Shown here piece by piece: positions 18,575 through 29,708 of a DNA stretch of 64,000 bases; position 1 is the stretch's first letter; each line of letters begins with the position of its first letter. The position numbers were made by a program, and so were the translations under genes. Source of the DNA: Opitutus sp. ER46 (GTDB lineage: Bacteria > Verrucomicrobiota > Verrucomicrobiia > Opitutales > Opitutaceae); the NCBI RefSeq assembly GCF_003054705.1, contig NZ_QAYX01000018.1, positions 1 through 64,000 of the forward strand. The letters run 5' to 3'. Under the pieces are notes generated by a model, which saw only the letters and a program-made list of their open reading frames with translations, had not been told where the DNA came from and ran no database searches.

Positions 18575-19993
18575 TCACCGTCTAGCCCCCCGCCTACTGA
18601 TCTTCGCGGCCAATGGCTTGGGTTTCGCGGCCGCGGCGGAATCAGAATATTTCCATCCCACCCGCTGTGGCTCAGATGAGCCACTCCGGAACAGCACTCG
18701 TGCCGACACGCTGGCAATGCCGAACAGCACTATCGAATTCCATATTAGCGCCGTGAACATCTTTCCTGCGGTCTCATATGCAAGAATCCCCGAACCTATA
18801 TTTCCTATTACAAAGGCTACACATACTCGGGGCCAAGATCGCGCAAACGTTCGCATGGCGAGAAGCCACCCCGCTATAACCACACTCAAGAGTGCTCCGC
18901 TGAGAGCGACCCCTATGACCCCGAAGCCTAGGTAGAAATCTACTATCGATGGCCATGCTAAACCATATCCAAATCCAGAAATTAGGTACGCCAGCTGCGT
19001 ACCCGGCGATACTCCATCCTGGTTATACCGATCCGCAACGCTTCCCAGTGGATTCACCCGCCTCGATATTGAAGATCCAGCTACTAGCCCAAACACCTCC
19101 ATCCTTCCCCGCGATATGAACATTGTTCGATTTTCTATGACAAATTCTGTAGACTGCAGCCCAGCCGCCAATCGGTTTATGACCGTTCCGACAGGGTCGA
19201 GATCTGAGTACTGAGACGACCGCTTTATATCAGTGATAGAGGCCCGCGTCCCAGTGTAATAGACTTGCGCCCGTATTCCGGAGACAGCATACGATCCAAC
19301 AACCCCGAGCAACATCACAGCGATTAAGCCGCCGCCAAACCGGACCCAAGTTGGAGCGACATTTCCAACATGAAGTAGACCGAGAATCGTGAACGCAACC
19401 GGGATGAATATGTAACCACGTCCGCCAAGTGGAACGACAACTGAAAGAATGATCATCAGGAGCGCTGCAATCAATATATACCTAAACCGCCGAGCGAACG
19501 CTGTGTCAAATACGCAACAGACCACCAGGACGATGCCAAAAGGAAGCCAATCCGTCAGGAGCCCTAAGCCGGCAATTGCCGCCTCACCAAAATAGCCTTT
19601 GCGCATTGAGACGGCAAAACACCACATCGTAATTATTCCGATGCCCAGCGTGGCTTCGGCGACGCTTGGTCGCCGGCCAGCTCCCAGCCGGAGTGCCACG
19701 CCGATGCGGTGGCGCAACATCCTAAGCGGCACCCACGTGAGCACAGTCTCCAGCAAGAAGAGCGTGAATGCAGGAGTCAGTGTCTGCAGAGGTGCATGCA
19801 CGAGCTTTGGCTCGCCAAAGAACTCAATATATATAAATGGAACAACACCGAACAAAAACAACTTCAGCGCCAGAAATATACACACCCAAGAGACTGCCCA
19901 ACACCGAGATCTCTCTCGGATACAGTCGCGGGCGATGAGAGTCAATACGGTCCACCCAGCTACCGAGACAACTATTGAAACGAAGGTAGTCAT
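18575..19993 (-). CDS. Wzy-like polysaccharide polymerase
   Basis: This 472-residue protein is almost entirely hydrophobic, with about ten to twelve membrane segments. A larger polar loop (about residues 235-320: SGIRAQVYYTGTRASITDIKRSSQYSDLDPVG through GRMEVFGLVAGSSI) lies in the second half. That layout, the single copy and the position between transferases and the Wzx-like gene indicate the O-antigen polymerase, which joins lipid-linked repeat units on the periplasmic face. Wzy proteins are poorly conserved, so the call rests on topology and context. Its start overlaps the stop of the upstream transferase by four bases. Confidence 0.75.
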   Translation of the reverse strand: MTTFVSIVVSVAGWTVLTLIARDCIRERSRCWAVSWVCIFLALKLFLFGVVPFIYIEFFGEPKLVHAPLQTLTPAFTLFLLETVLTWVPLRMLRHRIGVALRLGAGRRPSVAEATLGIGIITMWCFAVSMRKGYFGEAAIAGLGLLTDWLPFGIVLVVCCVFDTAFARRFRYILIAALLMIILSVVVPLGGRGYIFIPVAFTILGLLHVGNVAPTWVRFGGGLIAVMLLGVVGSYAVSGIRAQVYYTGTRASITDIKRSSQYSDLDPVGTVINRLAAGLQSTEFVIENRTMFISRGRMEVFGLVAGSSISRRVNPLGSVADRYNQDGVSPGTQLAYLISGFGYGLAWPSIVDFYLGFGVIGVALSGALLSVVIAGWLLAMRTFARSWPRVCVAFVIGNIGSGILAYETAGKMFTALIWNSIVLFGIASVSARVLFRSGSSEPQRVGWKYSDSAAAAKPKPLAAKISRRGARR

Positions 19994-21144
19994 TTCAAAC
20001 CGTCTAGCATGCGCAAGAGTTCTTCCTTGAAGTGCTCTTCCATCAACTGCTCTCTAGCTGGCCTAAGTTCATCGTGCCAGCGACCGCAGACCAGATCAAT
20101 GGATAAGACATTTCGTATTGTTTCCGCAATAGACGCAGCGGTAAGCGGAGCCGCAATTAACGCCTGTGGCAGAATGTCTGGCGCCATACAGAATTCGCTG
20201 ACTATCGGGATACACCCCGCCGATATTGCCTCCCCCAAGGCTCGAGGGCCCCCATCCTCAAATGTTGGTAGCAAGAAATACCTAGCAGATTGAAATACCT
20301 CACCAATTTCTCTCGTGTAGCCTCGGCTAATTACCCCGCTTTTTTCCCCCTCGCGATCGAGCTTTGATTGTGTAGGTCGATCGCAAGATCCAAAGATTTC
20401 CAAGACTGCCTCGGTACCAAGCCATCCATTCTCTTTCGCGATACGCCAAGCGTCGATCGCCACAAGGCTCCCCTTCCGTACAGTTGTGGCTGTGCTTACG
20501 AATCTCGTCCGACGCGGAGAAGTCAGCCGACTCGGCATAGCCGCAACGGGCAGCGGTGACACAAAGTAGCGTTTATTCGGAATTGATGCCTCTATAGATT
20601 TTACAACGAATGATGACTCGGCCGAAATGATAGACGCAGCTCGTACGTCGCTCTCCCACATGCGCAGCCATCCTTTGTCCGCCAACAGATTCGCGGCCAT
20701 GCGGCCCTGTCCCGCGGCAGTCATCTGAGCCGCAAAGGTGCCGGGCCCACTATTCCCGCAATGAACAAGACTATTCTGAAAACGGCCGAGGACCCCATTA
20801 CCACCGCCCATTCCAACGTTCGTTAGCACAATAGTGTCGCGCCTCGCAAATTGCGTGAGCTGACGAGCGAAGACTTTATAAATTAATTTTTCTCTGAAAT
20901 ACCAATGTTTTCTAGGGAGAACTTTTGCGAGCAAGTAGCCCAGAATGTAGCACTCAACACACCAATAGCTCTGCTTCACCCACGGGAAGCGCTGCCGGAA
21001 CCGATGGGGCCTTATGTTTGACAGAACATGCACGTCAGCCCCACTACTGCACAGAGCCTTACTCCAAGGCGCAACCCCCCAATCGCCGCATACGGCGATC
21101 AGGTAGCGAGGCGATGGGCTGCTCAAGTTATAGGCGCCATACAT
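19990..21144 (-). CDS. GT4-like glycosyltransferase
   Basis: This 384-residue protein has the C-terminal GT-B donor domain: FVSTATTVRKGSLVAIDAWRIA, VLEIFGSCDRPTQSKL, SRGYTREIGEVFQSARYFLLPTFEDGGPRALGEAISAGCIPIVSE. The E-x7-E element is present as EDGGPRALGE. The N-terminal half has LIAVCGDWGVAPWSKALCSSGADVHVLSN. It overlaps the polymerase gene by four bases (19990-19993). The start at 21144 could move a few codons downstream. Specificity is unknown. Confidence 0.82.
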   Translation of the reverse strand: MYGAYNLSSPSPRYLIAVCGDWGVAPWSKALCSSGADVHVLSNIRPHRFRQRFPWVKQSYWCVECYILGYLLAKVLPRKHWYFREKLIYKVFARQLTQFARRDTIVLTNVGMGGGNGVLGRFQNSLVHCGNSGPGTFAAQMTAAGQGRMAANLLADKGWLRMWESDVRAASIISAESSFVVKSIEASIPNKRYFVSPLPVAAMPSRLTSPRRTRFVSTATTVRKGSLVAIDAWRIAKENGWLGTEAVLEIFGSCDRPTQSKLDREGEKSGVISRGYTREIGEVFQSARYFLLPTFEDGGPRALGEAISAGCIPIVSEFCMAPDILPQALIAAPLTAASIAETIRNVLSIDLVCGRWHDELRPAREQLMEEHFKEELLRMLDGLK

Positions 21145-21306
21145 TTTTTCACATTGTTACAGAATATCTCCTATTTGTCATCGACTTCATACACCGGCAC
21201 GAGGCGTATTCCAATCTCTTACCCCAACAGTATTGAAGCGGATGTGTGTCGGGTTTCATTGGACCAAGCTGGATTGCAGCTTGCGCGAAGAGACCCGTCG
21301 CTGCCG

Positions 21307-22707
21307 CTACCTAACAAGTGCACTAGAAAGCTCAGAGATCATCGCTCTTGCGAACCTGCGAAGTCCGCAGTTTAGCACCCGCAGGCCAAGTAGTACGGGG
21401 AGCCAATTGTTACATGCTGCCTGCACCCCACCGGTTACCAAGACCACACCCCAAAGTCCAAAGTACTGGATAGCGAGCATCGAGCCCGCTATGATAGCAA
21501 ATCCAGATGCAATCGAAGGGACAACAAACGGCACCTGATTGTCCGCCATAACCAGGGACGCAAACTGCGAGTGGTTCCATTCCAAAAACCGTACTCCAGC
21601 GTACACTCCCAATAGCGGCAGAGGCAGGAGGGCCGTCTTGCTCCCAATAAGCTTCAGCGCGAAGGGTGCCGCGAAGCAAATCGACACCCCCCCCATAATA
21701 AAGCACGCGACACCTAAAGCGTGAGCCCTTGCTACAATCCGAAGTAGCTCAGTGTGACGGCGACGTACCATCAGCGCAACCACCGCGGGCACCCGTACTG
21801 CTAAAAACACGCTAGCGATCGTCTGCACAGCTGTGAAGAGCTGCGTAGCCAGCCCAAAGGAGGCCAAAACGCTCAGGCCGAGGTACTTCGCGCAGATTAT
21901 AGAGCTCGCATTATTAACCATGTATGCGCCGACCGAGACGACGCCCGTCCGCCACGTCGTTGGCCATAATGCGGCAAGATTGGTATCCGTGGCACACGTT
22001 CTATCGCTCGATTTCAGAAGCAGATTTATTTTTAGAGAGCACAGGAGTCCCAGAATCGCGGGCTGAATTGCAGTACCTATAACCATTATTGTTAATCCAT
22101 ACCCCAGCATAAGCCCGCCGATGACTACCGATATCGATGTGAACGCTGCGATAAGCGTGTAGTGGTTACATTCCGCAACCTTACCGAGACCAATCAGGAG
22201 GGCGGGCTGCGACCTAGTATAGGCACTGATCACCGTTGATGCAGTAAAAACCCACCAGATTTCCGCAGGCGAGCTCCCGTCCGTTCCGTAGCTAATCGTG
22301 GAACGTAGTCCTATAAATGCAAATACCATCAAGACTGCGGCGGCAAACGCGATCTTAAGATAGAGCCACTTCACCTGGCGGACGAGTCCTCCGATCTTTG
22401 GCCAGTTCGGCGAGATTTCGCCTTCGCTACTCGGTGATCCGTGCCTCGAAAGGTCTTCCGCGCCGGCCGCAAATGTAGCGCACGCCCTAGTAACGTTCGG
22501 CGTAAGGCCAAAGTCTAGGAGAGCAACTGCGCCGCCAATGTTCACGAGCAGATACCAGTAGCCCAACTCATCTGATGACAAATGTCTTATCGCCAGCGGC
22601 GTAATAATAATACTGCCAGCAAGCCGCAAGCCGTATGCGAGAATTGATAGCAGCTCAGCTGCATAACGGCCGAGTAGCATTGGTATATTTCGCGGGATTA
22701 GCTGCAC
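21307..22707 (-). CDS. Wzx-like flippase (polysaccharide transport protein)
   Basis: The 466-residue membrane protein has about twelve to fourteen hydrophobic segments and the N-terminal pattern of the MOP/PST exporter superfamily (YGLRLAGSIIITPLAIRHLSSDELGYWYLLVNIGGAVALLDFGLTP, with a DFG-x-T motif after helix 2). Wzx flips the undecaprenyl-linked repeat unit to the periplasm, where Wzy polymerises it. It is the only such gene in the locus, which with the Wzy-like protein supports Wzx/Wzy-dependent assembly. The start could also be ATG nine codons downstream (MLLGRYAAELL). Confidence 0.87.
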   Translation of the reverse strand: MQLIPRNIPMLLGRYAAELLSILAYGLRLAGSIIITPLAIRHLSSDELGYWYLLVNIGGAVALLDFGLTPNVTRACATFAAGAEDLSRHGSPSSEGEISPNWPKIGGLVRQVKWLYLKIAFAAAVLMVFAFIGLRSTISYGTDGSSPAEIWWVFTASTVISAYTRSQPALLIGLGKVAECNHYTLIAAFTSISVVIGGLMLGYGLTIMVIGTAIQPAILGLLCSLKINLLLKSSDRTCATDTNLAALWPTTWRTGVVSVGAYMVNNASSIICAKYLGLSVLASFGLATQLFTAVQTIASVFLAVRVPAVVALMVRRRHTELLRIVARAHALGVACFIMGGVSICFAAPFALKLIGSKTALLPLPLLGVYAGVRFLEWNHSQFASLVMADNQVPFVVPSIASGFAIIAGSMLAIQYFGLWGVVLVTGGVQAACNNWLPVLLGLRVLNCGLRRFARAMISELSSALVR

Positions 22708-22737
22708 TCTTGCGATGTATATCGTTCGATATTAAGG

Positions 22738-23661
22738 CTAAAGCAATTTTAGAGCGACGCCTTTTGCGATCGCTCTCATCGCTTGCGCAAAATGATGCCC
22801 CTTAGAAAGAGTTTTAATATCGCGAAGATCGCGGCGCAGGTTTTTGAATGATATGTTCTTTACGCACGCCACTAAAGAATCGACTCTGGCTTTTCTATAA
22901 ATCTCTTTGTAGTTACTTTCTACAAGATTTTGGTACATATTATTGTCGTCCGCCACCCCGATTTTCAGCAGCCCACAATCAATCATGCGCTCCCACATTT
23001 CGATGGCGGAAACTCTACTTTTCCAGCCGATATTACTTGTTACCCGCTCGAGACACTCGCGATTTTTTACCAGCGGTTTGTTTACAAAGACAACCCCTCC
23101 CAGACGCGCGATCGTCAACGCAGTGAACAGATCAGCCCCCCACGCATCCGGGAGGTCGACAAATCCGCGCGGCGCCAAATAGGAGGTACGGAAGAAGATG
23201 CAACTCACGATGATTGGCCGACGCTGGACAATTTGGTTATAAGCATATTCGGACATCGACTCGACCTCGCATCCGCCAACTGAGACCGCGCGGACAAGAT
23301 CGCCTGTTTGAAACATGATGATGCGGGTCTGCACTAGGGCGCAGTTGGGATTGCGATCTATCGCGCGCGAGACCTCCGCAAGACAATCGAGCGTCAAGAC
23401 ATCATCGTCGGCCAGAAGCAGCGTGAATTCGCCGCGGCATTGCTTAATGGCATTGTTCCAATGTGCGATTATCCCGGTACCTTCGATATCTATAAAGCGC
23501 GCTTTATCAGAGTACAGCTTTTTGATATTTTCTATTGATGCATCAGTTCGGCTGCATCCAATGATCAATTCGTAGTCCTTGCAGCTCTGCGCAAGTACGC
23601 TATCAATTGTTTCAGCGACGTATTGCGTCTTCCAAAGTGGTATGACAATGCTGAAGCGCAT
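22738..23661 (-). CDS. GT2 glycosyltransferase
   Basis: This 307-residue inverting GT-A transferase starts MRFSIVIPLWKTQYVAETIDSVLAQS. It has YELIIGCSRT, the acceptor strand GTGIIAHWNNAIKQCRGEFTLLLADDDVLTLD with the metal-binding DDD, and WGADLFTALTIARLGG later on. It is AT-rich compared with glmS next door. It is the most upstream transferase of the locus; the 112-bp gap to glmS (23662-23773) is AT-rich and a plausible promoter site, but no clear -35/-10 pair was picked. Confidence 0.9.
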   Translation of the reverse strand: MRFSIVIPLWKTQYVAETIDSVLAQSCKDYELIIGCSRTDASIENIKKLYSDKARFIDIEGTGIIAHWNNAIKQCRGEFTLLLADDDVLTLDCLAEVSRAIDRNPNCALVQTRIIMFQTGDLVRAVSVGGCEVESMSEYAYNQIVQRRPIIVSCIFFRTSYLAPRGFVDLPDAWGADLFTALTIARLGGVVFVNKPLVKNRECLERVTSNIGWKSRVSAIEMWERMIDCGLLKIGVADDNNMYQNLVESNYKEIYRKARVDSLVACVKNISFKNLRRDLRDIKTLSKGHHFAQAMRAIAKGVALKLL

Positions 23662-23773
23662 CTATTTGATATTATTCTGCGGATTCCCTACTTAAATTTC
23701 GTGGTATATGTGTACCTTTCAAGCAGGGCGCCATTGTAATATTCGGCATGGAATGGCGCGAGCGTGAAACGTC

Positions 23774-25636
<1,863 letters not shown>

Positions 25637-26804
25637 CTGTGGAAGGGAGTGAGGGATTAAGGGAGTGACGGAATGAGGGGGCAGAGCTCGCTGGCGCGAG
25701 GACTGGGGGGGGGCGATCCGTTATCGGTTATTCGTTATCGGGGGCCGGCGCTGGCGCGCGCCGGGGGGTTCCAAGTGGGAAAGTTGCAGGTGGGAAGGTT
25801 GGGCCCCGAAATCGTTCTCGTTCTCGCGGGGTCTGGGGCTCGGCGAGTCTTACTCTTTCTCTTACTCGTTCTCTTACTCCCCCGCTGTCCGAGTTCTGAG
25901 CCTGTCGCCTACAGCTTACCGCCTAGAGCCAAGCCGGGTTTGGCCGCAAAAAGGCGCAGGAGGCGCAAAAGGAGCCACAGATCGCCGAGCCGGGGTTGGC
26001 CACGAAGAGGCACGAAAAGGCACCAAAAAACACCTCGATGCAGCGGGTTGTCTTCGCGCCTCTTGGTGCCTTTTTGTGGCCATAACCAGTTTGGTGGTCG
26101 CTGTCGCCGGCGCGGTTCGCGCGCCGGCTGGAGGGGGTAGGCTGTTTGGTTTTTGACGACGCAAAAACCAACCTTGCCCCCGGCCGCATTCGCGCCGGCT
26201 GAGCGCTGAAGCGCTGCTTCCCGGAGTGGGTTGGCCACGAAGAGGCGCGAGAAGGCACGATAAAAGACCCCATGGCAGTTCTACAGGAGCTCGCAGAGAG
26301 CGCAGAGGTTCGAACGGGAGGCCGACCAAGAGGCACGATAGAACAGCACGGATCCCGGCGCACTTTTACAGGAGCCAAGGGAGGGAACAGAGGTTTGATG
26401 CACAGCCCCCCATTCTCGCATTTTCGCGCCAGCGAAAACGCGAGCGGCAAAGCGTTGTGGGTCGGCCTGCCCACGGGGCGCCCGGCCGACGCCAGCCCTT
26501 CGGGCCGCGACCGCGGCGGTCGCGCCATCTCCGCGCTTCGCGCTGCGTCGCCCCGGGGCTCAGCTTTGCCTGCTGGCAAAGCTTCGCCCCGTCGCGTCTG
26601 GGCGACCGGGTGGCGGTAAAGTGTGTGGTGGCAGTTTTCGCTCATCGAAAACTGGCTCTGACGCTGTCCCTTCGGTGGCTGTAAGCTGTAGGCTTTAGGC
26701 TTTTTCCAACTGATTATCTATTAATGCTTACCGCTTATCGCTTATTGCCTACTGCCACCCATTTCGGATCACGAATAACAAATAACCGATAACTGATAAC
26801 GCCC
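25637..26804. repeat. Mosaic repeat block between glmS and the regulator gene
   Basis: No gene is supported in this 1.17-kb gap. It contains, in order: a GTTATCGGTTATTCGTTATCGG-type word, a TCTTACTCTTTCTCTTACTC tract at about 25848-25883, a GGCCACGAAGAGGCACGA word near 25997, and a GCCGGCGC palindrome. A hairpin with arms TTGGTTTTTG and CAAAAACCAA (about 26148-26172), an AGCGCTGAAGCGCT palindrome near 26200, and a further GGCCACGAAG word at about 26232 follow. Then come a CATTTTCGCGCCAGCGAAAA hairpin near 26417 and a perfect hairpin at 26632-26654 (arms CAGTTTTCG and CGAAAACTG). The part from about 25993 to 26220 has a second copy at about 43750-43980. Several open frames of 100-240 codons lie wholly in these repeats and are not believed. 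Confidence 0.8.
26632..26654. repeat. Perfect hairpin, CAGTTTTCG class
   Basis: Arms 26632-26640 (CAGTTTTCG) and 26646-26654 (CGAAAACTG) enclose the loop CTCAT. It belongs to the TTTTCG/CGAAAA family present at 167, 30449, 34027, 36897, 38326, 43656, 47225 and 48617. No T-tract follows on either strand, so a classical intrinsic terminator is not indicated. Confidence 0.8.
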
Positions 26805-27713
26805 TCATCCAATCTTCAGCGCGGTCTTCACCAGCGGCAGGAGCGCGGCTGCCTTGCCGTGCCAGATCTCCAAGGCGCGGAGGCGCTCATCGAGCACCTC
26901 GCGGTGGGCATCGGCCGGCACGGACGCCCTCAGCGTCCGGATCCGGCTCCGTCCGGTCTCCAACTGCTTCTGCAGCCGCTGATCGATCCACCGCAGCACG
27001 AGATTCCGCAGCTCGAGGTCGGGGGTGTAGCGCGCGCCGCCCTTGGCGGCGCTGCCGGCGTTAGGCGGTAAGCTGTAAGCGTTAGGCTGCGCCGCGTTCG
27101 CGGCACCGCCGCTGGCGGCGGGGTTATCGGCGGGAAAGGGGTTATTGGCTATCCGTTCTGAGTTATTCGTTTGCGCCGCGCTCGACGCTGACATTCCTCC
27201 TTCGCCAAGGCTACGGAGGACAGGCTGACGTCCGACATCTGACATCTGATTGCCGGCTTCCGGCTTCTGGCTTCCGGCTTCCGCCCTCAGGCTTCCGGCC
27301 TCTGGCCTCCGGCTTCCGGCCTCTGGCTTCAGGCCTCCGGCTTCCGGCCTCAGGCTTCCGGCCTCCGGCTTCAGCGCTCCCACTTCCTTCAGCACGCGAA
27401 GACCCTGGCTGATGGAGCCGGAGCTGATGTCGAGGCGCTCGTTGATATCGGAAAAGCTCAAGGGCTCAGCACTTGCGAAACAGATGCCGTAGATGGCGGC
27501 GACGGACTTCGGGATGCCGAGCATTTGGGCGCCCTCGACGAAGAACGCGACGAGCGACTGCTCGTACTCGACCTGCGCCGGGGGTCTTCCCTCGGCCCTG
27601 ACCAACCGGCGTCCCTCACTCGCCGCGGCCGACTCAGCCGCCCCCGCCCCGGCCCGGGAAGCAGGTCGGACCGAGCGCAACAGCGCGGTGCGGAGGGAGG
27701 AGGTAATCGCCAT
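26805..27713 (-). CDS. GbsR/MarR-family transcriptional regulator with repeat-derived linker
   Basis: The 302-residue protein looks like a winged-helix regulator of the GbsR type. The DNA-binding part spans about residues 45-112 (VEYEQSLVAFFVEGAQMLG, PLSFSDINERLDISSGSISQGLRVLKEVGAL). A C-terminal helical part from about 227 (ARYTPDLELRNLVLRWIDQRLQKQLE) is probably for dimerization. Between them, residues 114-226 are not family sequence. They are a six-fold (R/K)PEAGS(L) heptad stretch, a VGRQPVLRSLGEGG segment and a TNNSERIANN/AYSLPPNAG segment, all encoded by repeat words found between genes in this window. The flanking domains keep frame. Its targets are unknown; it stands alone between two repeat blocks, on the same strand as glmS. 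Confidence 0.8.
   Translation of the reverse strand: MAITSSLRTALLRSVRPASRAGAGAAESAAASEGRRLVRAEGRPPAQVEYEQSLVAFFVEGAQMLGIPKSVAAIYGICFASAEPLSFSDINERLDISSGSISQGLRVLKEVGALKPEAGSLRPEAGGLKPEAGSRRPEAGSLRAEAGSQKPEAGNQMSDVGRQPVLRSLGEGGMSASSAAQTNNSERIANNPFPADNPAASGGAANAAQPNAYSLPPNAGSAAKGGARYTPDLELRNLVLRWIDQRLQKQLETGRSRIRTLRASVPADAHREVLDERLRALEIWHGKAAALLPLVKTALKIG
27036..27374. repeat. Intergenic repeat words read as protein inside the regulator gene
   Basis: On the plus strand this stretch holds repeated CTTCCGGC(C/T)TCCGGCTTC-type 21-bp units (about 27245-27375), then CTGTCCTCCGTAGCCTTGGC-like sequence, an AATAACCGATAACC-type word, a GCCGCC/GGCGGC palindrome and a CGGTAAGCTGTAAGCG word. The 21-bp unit and the CTGTCCTCCGTAG word recur, outside any gene, at about 60550-60860. 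A 21-bp period keeps the frame, giving a heptad peptide repeat. Confidence 0.8.
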
Positions 27714-28270
<557 letters not shown>

Positions 28271-29270
28271 GGCCACGAAAAGGCACCAAGACGCACGAAG
28301 AGAACCCCGCTGGATCGCCGGTCTTTATCGTGCCTCTTTGTGCCTCTTCGTGGCCAACCTACTCCGCAAAGCAGCGCTTCAGCGCTCAGCCGGCGCAAAT
28401 GCAGCCGGGGGGCAAGGTTGGTTCTCGCGTCGTCGAGAACCAAATACACCCCACCGCCGGCGCGCCGCGCGCCGGCTGACGGAAGCTCCGCGATGATGGC
28501 CACGAAAAGGCACCAAGACGCGCGAAGAGAACCCCGCTGGATAGAGGTCTCTTATCGTGCCTCCTCGTGCCTCTTTGTGGCCAACCTACTCCGAAAAGCA
28601 GCGCTTCAGCGCTCAGCCGGCGCGAATGCAGCCGGGGGGCAAGGTTGGTTCTCGCATCGTCGAGAACCAAATACACCCCACCGCCGGCGCGCCGCGCGCC
28701 GGCTGACGGAAGCTCCGCGATGATGGCCACGAAAAGGCACCAAGACGCATGAAGAGAACCCCGCTGGATCGCCGGTCTCTTATCGTGCCTCCTTGTGCCT
28801 CTTCGTGGCCTACCTACTCCGAAAAGCAGCGCTTCAGCGCTCAGCCGGCGCGAATGCGGCCGGGGGCAATGTTGGTTCTCGCATCGTCGAGAACCAAATA
28901 CACCCACCCCGCCGCCGGCGCGCCGCGCGCCGGCTGACGGAAGCTCCGCGATGATGGCCACGAAAAGGCACCAAGACGCATGAAGAGAACCCCGCTGGAT
29001 AGAGGTCTCTTATCGTGCCTCTTTGTGCCTCTTCGTGGCCATCCTACTCCGAAAAGCAGCGCTTCAGCGCTCAGCCGGCGCGAATGCGGCCGGGGGCAAT
29101 GTTGGTTCTCGCATCGTCGAGAACCAAATACACCCACCCCGCCGCCGGCGCGCCGCGCGCCGGCGGACGGAAGCTCCGCGATGATGGCCACGAAAAGGCA
29201 CCAAGACGCACGAAGAGAGCCCCGCTGGATAGAGGTCTCTTATCGTGCATCCTCGTGCCTCTTTGTGGCC
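28271..29270. repeat. Tandem array of 227-231-bp composite units
   Basis: Units start at GGCCACGAAAAGGCACCAAG at 28271, 28498, 28725, 28956 and 29186. The first four have lengths 227, 227, 231 and 230 bp, and the fifth is partial, ending near 29270. Each unit contains an outer inverted pair (GGCCACGAAAAGGCAC against GTGCCTCTTTGTGGCC), an AGCGCTTCAGCGCT palindrome, a CCGGCGCGAATGCGGCCGG palindrome, a perfect 10-bp hairpin (TTGGTTCTCG against CGAGAACCAA) and a CCGGCGCGCCGCGCGCCGG palindrome. Units are nearly identical, so the array looks recently amplified. Open frames that read through it, such as 28386-28961 on minus, repeat with the unit and are not credible genes. It is not CRISPR: units are too long and there are no unique spacers. 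Confidence 0.88.
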
Positions 29271-29324
29271 AACCCCAATCCGTCACTTCGTGGCCATCCC
29301 ACAAAACCAGTCCGGAACAACCCA

Positions 29325-29708
29325 CTATACCCGATTCAGGACGAACTTCTTCACGTAGAGAACCGGCGCCCCAAAGTTGATCAGCAGCCCCGTTTCCATG
29401 CGTGACGACCGGAGATAACCGAGCAGTTGGGCCACATGCTCGTCGGCAATCGCCCGCACCGCCTTCAGTTCCACAATGAGCCGTTGGTCGACCAGGAGAT
29501 CGGCGAAGTAGTCACCCAGCGGCGTGCCGTCCTCATCCAGAACCGGGAGCGGGTGTTGTTGCGCAACCACGACGCCTCGCCGGCGGAGTCGGTGCGCCAA
29601 GGCGTTTTCATAGATCTTCTCGAGGTGGCCGCTGCGGTGGTACCGGTGAATCGCATACGCCGTCTCGCGGACCACATCGCAGAGTGAATTGATTGGGGCA
29701 GGGTTCAT
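29325..29708 (-). CDS. GxxExxY protein (PD-(D/E)XK-like superfamily)
   Basis: This 127-residue protein contains GHLEKIY (G-x2-E-x2-Y) at about residues 27-33, within RYHRSGHLEKIYENALAHRLRRRG. DYFADLLVDQRLIVELKAVRAI follows, where the D and E-x-K residues match a PD-(D/E)XK-type core, and it ends TGLLINFGAPVLYVKKFVLNR. These features define the GxxExxY family (Pfam PDDEXK_3, from memory), usually about 125 residues, so the gene is full length. Its function is unknown in the family. It sits between the tandem repeat array and another repeat block, inside a segment bounded by direct repeats. Confidence 0.9.
   Translation of the reverse strand: MNPAPINSLCDVVRETAYAIHRYHRSGHLEKIYENALAHRLRRRGVVVAQQHPLPVLDEDGTPLGDYFADLLVDQRLIVELKAVRAIADEHVAQLLGYLRSSRMETGLLINFGAPVLYVKKFVLNRV

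Noticed and set aside
25923-26645. 240-codon open frame on the minus strand in the glmS/regulator gap
   Set aside because: It consists entirely of repeat words. The same peptide pieces reappear wherever the repeats do, for example at 49653-50426, 50192-50773 and 28386-28961 on minus. No domain or start signal supports it.
28271-29270. Possible CRISPR array
   Set aside because: Units are 227-231 bp, contain nested palindromes and have no unique spacers, and no cas gene is present.
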